64,000 nt of DNA from RGDT01 sp964630925. GTDB taxonomy: Bacteria > Planctomycetota > Planctomycetia > Gemmatales > Gemmataceae. This document shows positions 41,419-51,300 of this stretch, one piece after another; the first letter of the stretch is position 1, and every line of letters begins with the position of its first letter. Where the stretch lies: positions 1-64,000 of the forward strand of contig CAZVZK010000044.1 in assembly GCA_964630925.1 (NCBI GenBank). The letters are read 5' to 3'. The position numbers and the translations under genes are program-made. The notes below the pieces were generated by a model. It saw nothing but the letters and a program-made list of their open reading frames with translations, ran no database searches and was not told the origin of the DNA.

Positions 41419-42026
41419 GGCTTGGCCGGCCCCGCCGGCTCATCCTTGACACGCCGCAGCCGGGCGTAGCGGAGTGGGAACGTGCCGTCCGGGTCGAACG
41501 TCGTCGAGTCGCCGCCGGCGCCGAAAGACCCCGTCCCGCCCAGCCGGTGCATCAGCGCCAGCCAAACGCGGTCACCAGGCAACACCTTTGTCAGCCCGAT
41601 GGGCTCGTCCAGGCCGCCCGTCGGGTCGTGCCCGAGATACTTCTCCGGCAAAGGCAGCGTCGAGAGCATCACCGCCAGGAAACCCGACAGGAAGTACCCC
41701 GTCACCACCGACACCAGCGCCGTCGCGATCTGCTGCGGCAGCGCCGCCATCTCGATGTCCTGATCCGCCAGGTTATCCACCATCATCCGGAGGAGCGCCG
41801 CCGAGATCGCGAACACCCCCGCCAGCGACAGCGCGTCCTCCGTCCCCTCCAGGAACGTGCCGGCGACCAGCGGCTCGATGTAGTCGGCGCACGGCTCGTA
41901 GAAGCCGAACGCCACGATGCCGGAGATCATCACGTTGGCGCACCGCGCCACCGCCACGAGCAGGCTCTCCTGCAAGGACGCCCACGCCACGCCGGCGATC
42001 ACCAACACCGACAGGATGACAAGCAT
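41415..42026 (-). CDS. CvpA-like membrane protein
   Basis: A 203-residue protein with three to four predicted membrane helices (MLVILSVLVIAGVAW, ANVMISGIVAFGFYE, ALSLAGVFAISAALLRMMV, IATALVSVVTGYFLSGFLAVML), in the style of CvpA-family planctomycete proteins. The C-terminal 65 residues are soluble. The ATG at 42026 lies two bases from the end of the S23-carrying repeat element, and no ribosome site is seen in the element arm. It overlaps the sulfotransferase by ATGA. Confidence 0.65.
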   Translation of the reverse strand: MLVILSVLVIAGVAWASLQESLLVAVARCANVMISGIVAFGFYEPCADYIEPLVAGTFLEGTEDALSLAGVFAISAALLRMMVDNLADQDIEMAALPQQIATALVSVVTGYFLSGFLAVMLSTLPLPEKYLGHDPTGGLDEPIGLTKVLPGDRVWLALMHRLGGTGSFGAGGDSTTFDPDGTFPLRYARLRRVKDEPAGPAKP

Positions 42027-42028
42027 CT

Positions 42029-42611
42029 TAGGGGCCAGGGGTTAGGGGTCAGGGGTCAGTAAGAGAACAGCCAGTGAACAGCCAAGAGACAAGCAAGTGA
42101 ACAGCCAAGAACAACAGCCGAACAACTGAGCTACGGCTGCCGCTGATCGTGGCTTGCTCGGTAGTCGATGATTCTCCCCGTGAGGGCGGAGGCCATCTTC
42201 CTGATCTCCATGATAAGGCCCTCGGCGTTCGCGATGGATCTCTCGGTCAGATATCCGAAGCGGACGGCCAACAGGAGCTGGGTCTCGGCCTCGGCGAGCG
42301 ACCCCCGCGCGACCGACAGGAAGTAGAGGAATTCATTCCCCTGCCGGGCGTGCCCCTCGGAGATGTTGGAGGGGACGGAGACGACTGCCCGGCGGAGCTG
42401 GTTGGTCAGTGAGTATTTCTCCTCGCTCGGGAAGCGTGCCGTGAGCCGGTGCACCTCCTCGGCGAAGGCCATCGCCTTCTGCCAGATGATCAGATCCTTG
42501 AAGTACTTGATCGGGTCGCTCAAGCGTTCCCCCTCTGCTTCACTGGCTGTTCTCTTGGCTGTTCACTGGCTGTTCTCTTACTGACCCCTGACCCCTGACC
42601 CCTGACCCCTA
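42029..42611 (-). mobile_element. GGGGTCA-arm element carrying an S23 gene, copy B
   Basis: The 583-bp element has TAGGGG ends. The left arm (42029-42090) is four GGGGtcA-type heptamers (two imperfect) plus AGTAAGAGAACAGCCAGTG and AACAGCC repeats. The right arm (42537-42611) is its inverted copy with four perfect heptamers. An S23-family gene occupies 42131-42523 between them. The element separates the pilB-like gene (stop 42612-42614) from the CvpA-like gene (start 42026). Related gene-less elements are at 30825-30958 and 63768-63926. Confidence 0.8.
42131..42523 (-). CDS. S23-type four-helix-bundle protein
   Basis: A 130-residue protein of the family first found in 23S rRNA intervening sequences. 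The motifs IIWQKAMAFAEEVHRLTARFPSEEKY, LTNQLRRAVVSVPSNISEG and FLYFLSVARGSLAEAETQLLLA are all present. Related proteins (Avd) act with reverse transcriptases in diversity-generating retroelements, but none is nearby. The start is a TTG at 42523 with AGGGGGAA about six bases ahead. It lies between inverted repeat arms, so it is probably a passenger gene of the element. The molecular role is unknown. Confidence 0.9.
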   Translation of the reverse strand: MSDPIKYFKDLIIWQKAMAFAEEVHRLTARFPSEEKYSLTNQLRRAVVSVPSNISEGHARQGNEFLYFLSVARGSLAEAETQLLLAVRFGYLTERSIANAEGLIMEIRKMASALTGRIIDYRASHDQRQP

Positions 42612-44402
42612 TTACTTGGCCACGCGCAGGATCTCGTCCACCGAAGTCAGCCCCTCGATCACGACACGCATCCCGTCGTGCTGCAGGTACACCATCCCGG
42701 CCCTGGCGGCCTCCTGCCGGATCGCCTCCAGGTCGGGGTTCTCCTTGATCAGCTCGCGCACCTTCTCGTTGACGATCAGCAGCTCGAACACCCCCGTCCG
42801 CCCACGGTAGCCCGTCCCGCCGCAGTGCCCGCACGGCTCGGGACGCTCCTCCGGCTTCGGCGTGCGGTAGAACGCCTTGATCTTCTCGGGCGGCAGGCTC
42901 ATCTTGCGCAGCAGCTCCGGGTTGGGCCGGTACGCCACCTTGCACTTCGGGCACAGCAGACGCACCAGACGCTGGCTCAGCACCCCTGTCAAGGCGCTGG
43001 CGACCTGCGACGGGCGGACGTGCTCGAGCAGACGCCCGATCACGCCGGCGGCGTCGTTGCTGTGGACGGTCGTGAACACCATGTGCCCGGTCTGGGCGGC
43101 CTTGCAGGCGATCTCCGCCGTCTCCGAGTCGCGCACCTCGCCGATCAGGATCACGTCCGGGTCCTGCCGCAGGATCGAACGCAGCTCGTTGGCGAAGGTC
43201 TTTCCGGCCCGGACGTTCACCTCGATCTGCGTCACGTTGTCGATGTGGTACTCGACCGGGTCCTCGACCGTGATCACGTTCTTCTGGTGCCGGTCGATCT
43301 GGAACAGGCAGGCGCACAGCGTCGTCGATTTGCCCGACCCCGTCGGCCCGCACACGATGAACATCCCGTGCGGCTGCGTGACGATGCGGCGGATCGACTC
43401 CTGCAGCTTGCCGCGCATCCCCAGCTCGCCGAGGTCCTTCACCTGCTTGGAGCGGTCGAGCATACGCATGACCAGCTTCTCGCCGGACACGCTGCCGGCC
43501 GTGGCCACGCGGAAGTCGAACTGCTTGGTGATCGACTTGGCCGGCTCGTCCGCCATCTCCATCGGCTCCGAGTCGTCCTCGTCCTCGCCGTCATCCCCCT
43601 CCGGCTTCTTCTTTTTCTTCTTCTTCTTGGCCCCGCCCAGGCCGTCGATGGGGGCCTGCACCTCGGCGGAGAAGCTGCCGTCCTGGGCCTTGCGCTTCTC
43701 GGTGATGTCCATCGCCGCCAGCACCTTGAAGACGTTCAGCACCTTGTCGCCCGTGTCGCGGTCGAGGGTCTTGGCCGGCTGCAGCATCCCGTCCACGCGG
43801 TAGCGGACCGCCATCTCCTCCTGCGTCGGCTCCATGTGGATGTCGGTGGCACGCTGCTGGACCGCCTCGTACACCATCTCCAGCGCCTCGCGGTATCCCT
43901 CCGACTCCGCCGCCCGCCGCACCAGCGTCTCGTCGTCGTCCTGGCCGCCCTTGCCCTTGGCGCGGAAGCGCACCGGCAGATTCTTCTTGCCCCCCCCCGC
44001 CTTCGACTTGCCCTTCTTGCCCATCATCTCGTCGAGCAGCCGCCCGATGTGGGCCGGCGTCAGCACCTTCTCCTCCTCGTCCACCTTCTGGTTGCGGATG
44101 TAGACGTAGATCAGCGTCGGCACGAGCCACAGGGCCGTCAGCGCAAGCATCCCCGCCGAGAACATCGGCAGGCTGAACATCAGGATCAGGCCGGCCGCCC
44201 CCGCACCGATCATCACCGGGTTCCACGTGTCCGGCGAGACGCCGTGCTTCTGGCTGTCGGCGTTGACCCACCAGCAGGTGCGCAGCCAGGCCGCGTAGAC
44301 CGCCAGAAGCGCCAGCAGCTTGTAGGGGCTGAAGTACAGGCCCGGCCCGCGCGGGAAGGCGGCGAACAGGGTGGACAGCTCGGGGAATGGGTCGTGAAGC
44401 AT
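42612..44402 (-). CDS. GspE/PilB-type secretion ATPase with membrane N terminus
   Basis: A 596-residue hexameric ATPase that drives pilus or pseudopilus assembly. The Walker A is CGPTGSGKSTTL (near 350). Asp boxes follow in VITVEDPVEYHIDNVTQIEV, the His box is VFTTVHSNDAAG, and there is a C-terminal tetracysteine zinc site (CPKC...CGHC). The first 110 residues contain up to three hydrophobic segments (LLALLAVYAAWLRTCWW, MIGAGAAGLILMFSLPMFSA, MLALTALWLVPTLIYVYI) instead of the usual soluble N1E domain. A KKKKKKKK plus acidic linker (about 258-285) interrupts the N2E region. Its stop TAA abuts the S23 element. Confidence 0.9.
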   Translation of the reverse strand: MLHDPFPELSTLFAAFPRGPGLYFSPYKLLALLAVYAAWLRTCWWVNADSQKHGVSPDTWNPVMIGAGAAGLILMFSLPMFSAGMLALTALWLVPTLIYVYIRNQKVDEEEKVLTPAHIGRLLDEMMGKKGKSKAGGGKKNLPVRFRAKGKGGQDDDETLVRRAAESEGYREALEMVYEAVQQRATDIHMEPTQEEMAVRYRVDGMLQPAKTLDRDTGDKVLNVFKVLAAMDITEKRKAQDGSFSAEVQAPIDGLGGAKKKKKKKKPEGDDGEDEDDSEPMEMADEPAKSITKQFDFRVATAGSVSGEKLVMRMLDRSKQVKDLGELGMRGKLQESIRRIVTQPHGMFIVCGPTGSGKSTTLCACLFQIDRHQKNVITVEDPVEYHIDNVTQIEVNVRAGKTFANELRSILRQDPDVILIGEVRDSETAEIACKAAQTGHMVFTTVHSNDAAGVIGRLLEHVRPSQVASALTGVLSQRLVRLLCPKCKVAYRPNPELLRKMSLPPEKIKAFYRTPKPEERPEPCGHCGGTGYRGRTGVFELLIVNEKVRELIKENPDLEAIRQEAARAGMVYLQHDGMRVVIEGLTSVDEILRVAK

Positions 44403-44474
44403 CTGCCTCGGCTCTTCGGCGGCACGTCGGGGTCGGCCCTGTCATCGTATGAGCCCGCGCGTCGGACTTCTCCG

Positions 44475-46328
44475 TCAGGGCCGCGCCGGCAACGCCTTCC
44501 CCTCCCGGATCCACGCCTCGTTGCACGCCGCGAACATCAGGCGTGACCCGATCAGATGGATCGTCCCGTCCGCCCCCTGCGCCACCGACATGTACCCGCC
44601 CACCGGCGCCTCGACCTTGCGGGCGTGCGCCCACGTCTTGCCCTCGTCGAGCGACAGGGCCACCAGCGTCCCGCCGCCCAGGCGCCTGTCGTTGTCGGGC
44701 GTCAGGTGCAGGATCGCCCCGCTCGCCAGCCGCAGCGCCGCCGACTTCTGCCCGCCGCCGATGCCGGCGAACGGCGACCCCGTCACTTCCCATGAGTCAC
44801 CCGCGTCCTTCGAGATCGCCAGCGGCATCGGGCGTGGCCCACGCAGGAAGCAAAGGATCGCCTTGTCCTTGCGTTCGACGATCGCGGGGTGGATGGCGTA
44901 CTTGCCGACGGCGGCCCGCATGTCGCCCTTGGCCACCTTCCACGTCCTGCCCTTGTCGCCGCTCAGCATCAGCCTCTCGTCCTTGTGCACGTCGCCGTCG
45001 CACGCGAGGACGAGGCTGCCGTCGTGGGCCACGAACGCCGAGCAGGGCTGGCTGAGCGCGTCGGGCGCGTGCCGCGGCAGGATGACACGCGGCTTCGACC
45101 ACGTCGCCCCGGAGTCATCCGAGTATCGCATGATGTTCGATGCGTAGTCCCACCCGTGGAGCGATTGCGTGCAGAAGTGGTAGATGCGTTCGCCGTCGCG
45201 GAGGAGCACCGGGGCGTGGCAGTTGACATCCGGCACGCCGAAGAACAGCGACGCCGGCTCCCAGCTGTCCGAGCCGGCGCGGAGGCGTGTGGCCGCCTGC
45301 GCGAGCTGCCGGTCCGGCTCGCCGACGCAGGTGTACCACACCGCCAGCACGTCCCCGTTGGGGCACACGCACACGGCGGAGTAGTGGTTGTGGTTGCTGA
45401 AGATCGGCCCCCACGTCTCCGGCGGGATCGTCGGGTTCTTCTTGCCGTGATCGACGAAGAACGCCTTCTTCGGGTCAATGCGCCGTCCCGGAGGCGCCTT
45501 CTTCACGTCCCTCTGATGGAGGGGCAGGTCGGCGGCCGGCAGCGGGCGGGTGGCGGGCGTCTCGCCGAGCGCGATGCGGAAGCCGGTGTAGCGGTTGGCG
45601 TCGTCGGGCAGCAGGCCGGAGCGGTTGGCCGACCGGGCGAAGCGTGCCGCCGCCTGCCGGCCCGTCGGCTGATGGCTCCACCCGCGGACGACGCGGGCGT
45701 GGCCGTCGCCGCGGCCCACCGGGTCGGCCTGCTCGCCGGCGGCGTACGGCCCGTGCCAGTCGGCGCACCACTCGGCGACGTTGCCGTGCATGTCGTGCAG
45801 GCCCCAGGCATTGGGCTTGAACGCGCCCACCTTCGTCACCTTGCCCGTGCCGAGGTTCGCCTGTTCGGCGGTGATCTTGTCGCCGGTGGAGTACAGCGTC
45901 GTCGTGCCGGCCCGGCAGGCGTACTCCCACTCCGCCTCCGTCGGCAGGCGGTAGGGCTTGCCCTCCTTCTTGGCCAGCCAGGCGCAGAACGCGGACGCCT
46001 CGGCCCAGGTGACGAAGGTCACCGGGCCGTCGTCATCGGCGGAGGAGCCGTGCTCGCCACGCCACTTCTTGTGGGCGGGGTCGAACTTCTCGTACTGGGA
46101 GTTGGTGACCTCGTGGGCGCCGAGGTGGAACGCCTTCGTGATGCGGACCTTGTGTGCCGGCGACTCGTCCTCGTCGCGCTCGAGCCACTCGGCGCGGGAC
46201 CTCGGCCCCGCCTCGCCCTGGCCCATGGCGAACGCGCCGGCCTTGATCGGGACGAGTTTCATCCCGAGCGTGTTCGTGAGAGCCCCGTCGGCGGCGAGGA
46301 CGAGGGCGAGCGCGGCGAGATACGTCAT
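44475..46328 (-). CDS. SUMF1-like domain fused to sialidase-type beta-propeller, secreted
   Basis: A 617-residue protein with a short signal (MTYLAALALVLAADG). Residues 18-260 are a formylglycine-generating-enzyme-like (SUMF1/EgtB) fold, with GMKLVPIKAGAFAMG, YRLPTEAEWEYACRAG, GLHDMHGNVAEWCADWHGP and NRYTGFRIAL. Residues about 290-610 are a BNR/Asp-box sialidase-like six-bladed propeller (SDDSGATWSKP, SGDKGRTWK, SKDAGDSWE, SLDEGKTWA). No copper-binding cysteine pair of true FGE is apparent, so the SUMF1 part may be a binding domain. It lies between pilT and the pilB-like gene and is co-oriented with both. Confidence 0.87.
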   Translation of the reverse strand: MTYLAALALVLAADGALTNTLGMKLVPIKAGAFAMGQGEAGPRSRAEWLERDEDESPAHKVRITKAFHLGAHEVTNSQYEKFDPAHKKWRGEHGSSADDDGPVTFVTWAEASAFCAWLAKKEGKPYRLPTEAEWEYACRAGTTTLYSTGDKITAEQANLGTGKVTKVGAFKPNAWGLHDMHGNVAEWCADWHGPYAAGEQADPVGRGDGHARVVRGWSHQPTGRQAAARFARSANRSGLLPDDANRYTGFRIALGETPATRPLPAADLPLHQRDVKKAPPGRRIDPKKAFFVDHGKKNPTIPPETWGPIFSNHNHYSAVCVCPNGDVLAVWYTCVGEPDRQLAQAATRLRAGSDSWEPASLFFGVPDVNCHAPVLLRDGERIYHFCTQSLHGWDYASNIMRYSDDSGATWSKPRVILPRHAPDALSQPCSAFVAHDGSLVLACDGDVHKDERLMLSGDKGRTWKVAKGDMRAAVGKYAIHPAIVERKDKAILCFLRGPRPMPLAISKDAGDSWEVTGSPFAGIGGGQKSAALRLASGAILHLTPDNDRRLGGGTLVALSLDEGKTWAHARKVEAPVGGYMSVAQGADGTIHLIGSRLMFAACNEAWIREGKALPARP

Positions 46329-46341
46329 GGGGTGGCTCCAC

Positions 46342-47505
46342 TCACAGGATGCCGGCGGCCGAGACCTTGATGCCCTTGAACGCCATCTTGAGTTTCTCGG
46401 GGTCGGGCGCCCACTCCAGCGCCGTCGCCTTGTCGATGTGCCCCTCGTCCGTCAGACGCTTCAGGTTCTCCGTGAAATCGACCATGCCCTCCTGGTAGAA
46501 GAGCTTGATCGCGTCCGGCAGCTTCAGGTCCTCCCCCTCCTCGATGAGCTTCTTGACGGTCGGGTTGACGATCATGACCTCGTTCGTCGGCACGCGCGGC
46601 TTCTTCAGCCCCTTCACCAGCTTCTGCGCCACGATGGCCTTGAGGTTATTCGCCAGCGCCTTGCGGATGGCCCCGTGCTTCTCCGGCGGGAACAGGTCGA
46701 GGATGCGGTTGATGGTCGTCGCCGCGCTCGACGCGTGGATCGTCCCGAACACCAGGTGCCCGGTCTCGGCGGCGTGGACCGCCGCCTCGAACGTCTCCAC
46801 GTCGCGCAGCTCGCCCACGAGGATCACGTCCGGGTCCTGCCGCACCGCGTCCTTGAGGGCCTTGTGCCAGTCCTTCACGTCGATGCCGATCTCGCGCTGG
46901 TTCACGTACGACTTCTTGTCGGTGAACGTGAACTCGATGGGGTCCTCCACCGTCAGGATGTGCAGCGGCTCGCGCTCGTTGATGTAGTCGAGCATGCTGG
47001 CGATGGTCGTGGACTTCCCCGACCCCGTCACGCCGGCCAGGATCACCAGGCCCTCGGGGAACACGCACAGCTTCTCGATCACGTCCGGCAGCCCGAGGTC
47101 CTTGAAGTTCGGGATGTTGTTGTTCACCCGCCGCGACACCAGGGACAGCGTTCCCCGCTGCCGGAACAGGCTGACGCGGAAGCGGCACTCGTTCTTCCCG
47201 ACGATGTGGCAGTAATCCACCCCGCCCTCGTCGTCCAGGATGCGCCGCTGCCGGGGCGTCAGCAGCGGCAGCAGCAGACGCTCCATGTCCTCCTGCGTCA
47301 GCGGGCGCATGTCCACCCGGCGGATGTCGCCGCGCAGCCGCATCATCGGCGACTGCCCGACCTTGAGGTGCAGGTCGGACGCCTCGTGCTTCATCACCAT
47401 GCGGAAGAGCTTGTTGACCTCCGGCTCGAAGTTCGGGTCGCGCGGGGGGGCCTGCTCGATGGGGTGGGCCGTAACCGCCTCGTGTCCGCCGCCGTGGCCG
47501 CTCAT
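46342..47505 (-). CDS. pilT: PilT, type IV pilus retraction ATPase
   Basis: A 387-residue twitching-motility ATPase. It has an N-terminal PAS-like region, the AIRAG-region equivalent, Walker A AGVTGSGKSTTIASML, an Asp box LTVEDPIEFTF, Walker B DPDVILVGELRD and the His box VFGTIHASSAATTINRILD. It depolymerises pilin and powers retraction. The N-terminal 25 residues are histidine/proline-rich. It sits 13 bp upstream of the SUMF1-sialidase gene and 25 bp after hisF, in one direction. Confidence 0.93.
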   Translation of the reverse strand: MSGHGGGHEAVTAHPIEQAPPRDPNFEPEVNKLFRMVMKHEASDLHLKVGQSPMMRLRGDIRRVDMRPLTQEDMERLLLPLLTPRQRRILDDEGGVDYCHIVGKNECRFRVSLFRQRGTLSLVSRRVNNNIPNFKDLGLPDVIEKLCVFPEGLVILAGVTGSGKSTTIASMLDYINEREPLHILTVEDPIEFTFTDKKSYVNQREIGIDVKDWHKALKDAVRQDPDVILVGELRDVETFEAAVHAAETGHLVFGTIHASSAATTINRILDLFPPEKHGAIRKALANNLKAIVAQKLVKGLKKPRVPTNEVMIVNPTVKKLIEEGEDLKLPDAIKLFYQEGMVDFTENLKRLTDEGHIDKATALEWAPDPEKLKMAFKGIKVSAAGIL

Positions 47506-47530
47506 GGTTCGATTCTCCTGGGGATGAAGG

Positions 47531-48301
<771 letters not shown>

Positions 48302-48346
48302 GAATTCAGCGTACCGTCCGGCGCGGGGCCGGTCAACGGGCCCTGC

Positions 48347-48396
48347 TCACGCCACCCCCAGCAGGTGCAGCCGCGCCCGGCTCACCGCCAGTCGCC
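48347..48396 (-). repeat. Duplicated cinA 3'-end fragment
   Basis: This 50-bp segment matches 52852-52901, the last codons of cinA, at 43 of 50 positions. In the cinA-equivalent frame it reads RARLHLLGVA stop, against RARLHLMGVE stop in cinA. The CHAT gene (48382-52836) lies exactly between the two copies, and its own stop codon (48382-48384) falls inside this one. Confidence 0.7.
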
Positions 48397-51300
48397 GGAG
48401 AGCTGCCAGGCCGCCCACCACGCCGGCGGTGAGCGCCGCCCCTTCTTCCCGGACACGATCACCTCGGCAGCCTTCCCCACGCCACGCAGGCCCCGGACGC
48501 CGGCCAGCTTCTTGACACGCTCCTCGACCCACTCGGGGTGGCGCATCACGTCGATCTGCGCCTGCCTCAATGACTCCAGCTTCGAAAGCTTCTTCCCCCA
48601 GATGTGGAGGTAGAATCGCTCCATCAGGACGGAAGTGGCGGCGTCATCGACGCTCCACAGCGACGAAACGACGCTCTTGCACCCGGCCACGGCGAAGGCG
48701 CGTTGGAGGCCGAGGATGCCCTCGCCGGCGGCCTCCATGCCCAGGCCTGACTCACAGGCGCTCAGCACCGCCAGCTCGAGGTTCGACAGGTCCATCTCGG
48801 CGATCTCCAGGGCCGTCAGGATGCCGCCCTCCTCGCCCGCCTTCGGCTCGCGGTTCGCGCCCGCCAGGGCCAGGCCGGACAGCAAACCGGGGTGGAATCC
48901 GGTGACGGTCTCGTTCCCGAGGAGGCCAAATGGCTTCCCGTCTCCCCCGCGTTCGAGGGCGGACTTCATCGACGGCGGCGCAAAGAAGCCATGCGTGGCC
49001 AGATGCGCGAAGCGATGCCGGGGCAGCGTGTCTCGCACAGCCGCCCTGGTGGCCTTCGCGCCGGAGAGCGAGGCCACGTCCCCCTTGTGCGCGGCGCGGA
49101 AGCGTGCGGCGACGGCGTCGCCCTCGGGGCCGGTGGCCGGCAACGCCGTCCATGAGGTGCCCTCCCCGAACTCGACCCCGCCGAGCGCCAGGAGGGAGGG
49201 CTTGCCGCCGGCCGGCTCGAGCAGCCGTGGCAGGATCTGTGGGATGGGCAGGACGGCGAGGGGCACTTCTTCGATCAGGTACGCCCCGGCCTTCGATCCG
49301 GGCAGCGCGGCGAAGGGCAGCCGGCCCAAAGCCCCATCGGGTGAGATGAGGACGAGTTCCGACCCGGCGGTGTGCTTCTCCAGGGGTCCCCAGAGGATCT
49401 CGCGCAGGCGAGCCGGGGCCGTGCCGCCATCACGGCCTCCCTCCAGCGTCCGCCGCCAGGCGGCGATGGCCTCCTCGATGGGGCGCACGGGGCCGAGGTC
49501 GAGGCGGACGGTGGGGGCGTCCGAACGCACCACCCAGGCCGTGAGGCGGCGCGCGGCCACCTGACCCCTCACGGGCCGCGCCGGGTCGTAACCACCGTAG
49601 ACGAAGAGGTCGATGAGGACGGCACCGGGTGGGAGGGCGACGCGGAAGGCCTCGCTGGTGGGCGGCTTGATGGAGGCGCGGAAGGGCTCGCTCAGCGCGG
49701 CGAGGCGTGCCTCCTTCTCCTCTTTGACACGGGTGTACGCTTCGGCCCGCTCCCGTGAGGCCTTGTCGGTGCGGGAGGAGAGGAGGGCAAGCGAGCGTGT
49801 GGCGTCTTGCAGCTCCCGGGCGATCTCCCGCGTGGCTGGGTCGGCGCTGGCCTGGGTGAAGAGTCGGCGGGCCCGCTGTGCCGCGAAGGAGGCGCCTTTC
49901 CAGGCCAGCACGTGCGTGTGGCTGAAGTGGGCCGCCTCGTCGGGCATCGACAGCCGCCAGGTGAGCCGGTAGCGGAGGAGCGCGGTGGCGCCGAGCTGCT
50001 GGCGTTCGGACTGTGCGGAGGCGTTTGCGGCCAGCTGGCGCCGCGTGTGTGCCAGGCACCGCTCCTGCAACGGCAGGGCCGCCCCCGGCCGCCCGTGCTT
50101 CAGATGCAGCGTGGCCAGGTTGTGGAGTGTGGCGGCGTAGTTGGAGTGCCCCTCCACCTGGCTTTCCTCGTAGACAGCCAGCGCCTGCTTGAAAAGTGGC
50201 AGAGCCGTGGCATCGTCACCCATCGCGTAGTGGAGCATGGCGAGATTATTGAGGCTGTTGGCGTAGGAGGGGTGCCCCTCGCCCAGCACCTCCTTGCGGA
50301 TCGCCAGGGCCCTCAGGTACAGGGGCAACGCCTGCTTGCGGTCTCCCATGGCGCCGTAAACACCGGCGAGGTTGCTGAGGGTGGTGGCGTAGTCCGGGTG
50401 CCTCACCCCCAGCATCTCCTTGCGGATCTCAAGGGCCTGCCGGAACAGGGGGAGGGCCGCCTTGTGGTCCCCCAGGGTGTCGTACACACCGGCGAGGTTG
50501 TTGAGGCCGGTGGCGTAGTTGGGGTGCTTCTCGCCCAACACCTCCTTTTCGATGGCGAGGGCTTGCCGGTAGAGGGGGAGGGCCTGCTTGTGGTCACCCA
50601 TCGAATGGTGCAGGAAGGCGATGTTGTTGAGGCTGGCGGCGTAGTTCCGGTGCTTCTCGCCCAACACCTCCTTGTAAAGGGCCTGCAACTGATTGAATAC
50701 GGCGAGGGCCGCCTTGTGGTCCCCCATCGCCTCGTGAAGCCCGGCGAGGTTTTCGAGGCTGTGGGCGTAGTCGGGGTGTCTCACGCCCCTCACCTCCTTG
50801 CGCAGCGCCACCGCCTCCTTGTACAGGGGCAGGGCAGCCCTTTTCTCCCCCAACTTCTCGTGCAGCACGGCGAGGTTGTGAAGGCGGTCGGCGTATTGGT
50901 GGTGCTTCTCGCCCAGGGCTTCCTTGCAAAGCCCCAAAGCCTGCTCGTAGAGTGGAAGTGCCGCCTTGTGGTCCCCCATCGCCTCGTGAAGCCCGGCGAG
51001 GGCGTTGAGGCTGTGGGCGTAGTCGGGGTGGCGCACCCCCAGCACCTCCTTCCGCAGCGCCAGCGCCTCCTTGTACAGGGGCAGGGCCGCCTTGTCATCA
51101 CCCACGTCCTGGTGCAGCCGCGCCAGGTCGTTGAGGCCCGCGGCGTACTCGGGGTGGCGCTCGCCCAGGACGGCCTTCTTGAATGCAAGGGCCCGCTCGT
51201 AAAAGGGGATGGCCGCCCTGGTGTCGCCCATGGCCTTGTGCAGCGTGGCAAGGCTGTTGAGGCTCTGGGCGTAGGCGGGGTGCCGCTCCCCGAGTGCCTT

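Noticed and set aside
42131..42523. Diversity-generating retroelement (Avd-like S23 protein)
   Set aside because: No reverse transcriptase, template repeat or variable repeat is present in the window.
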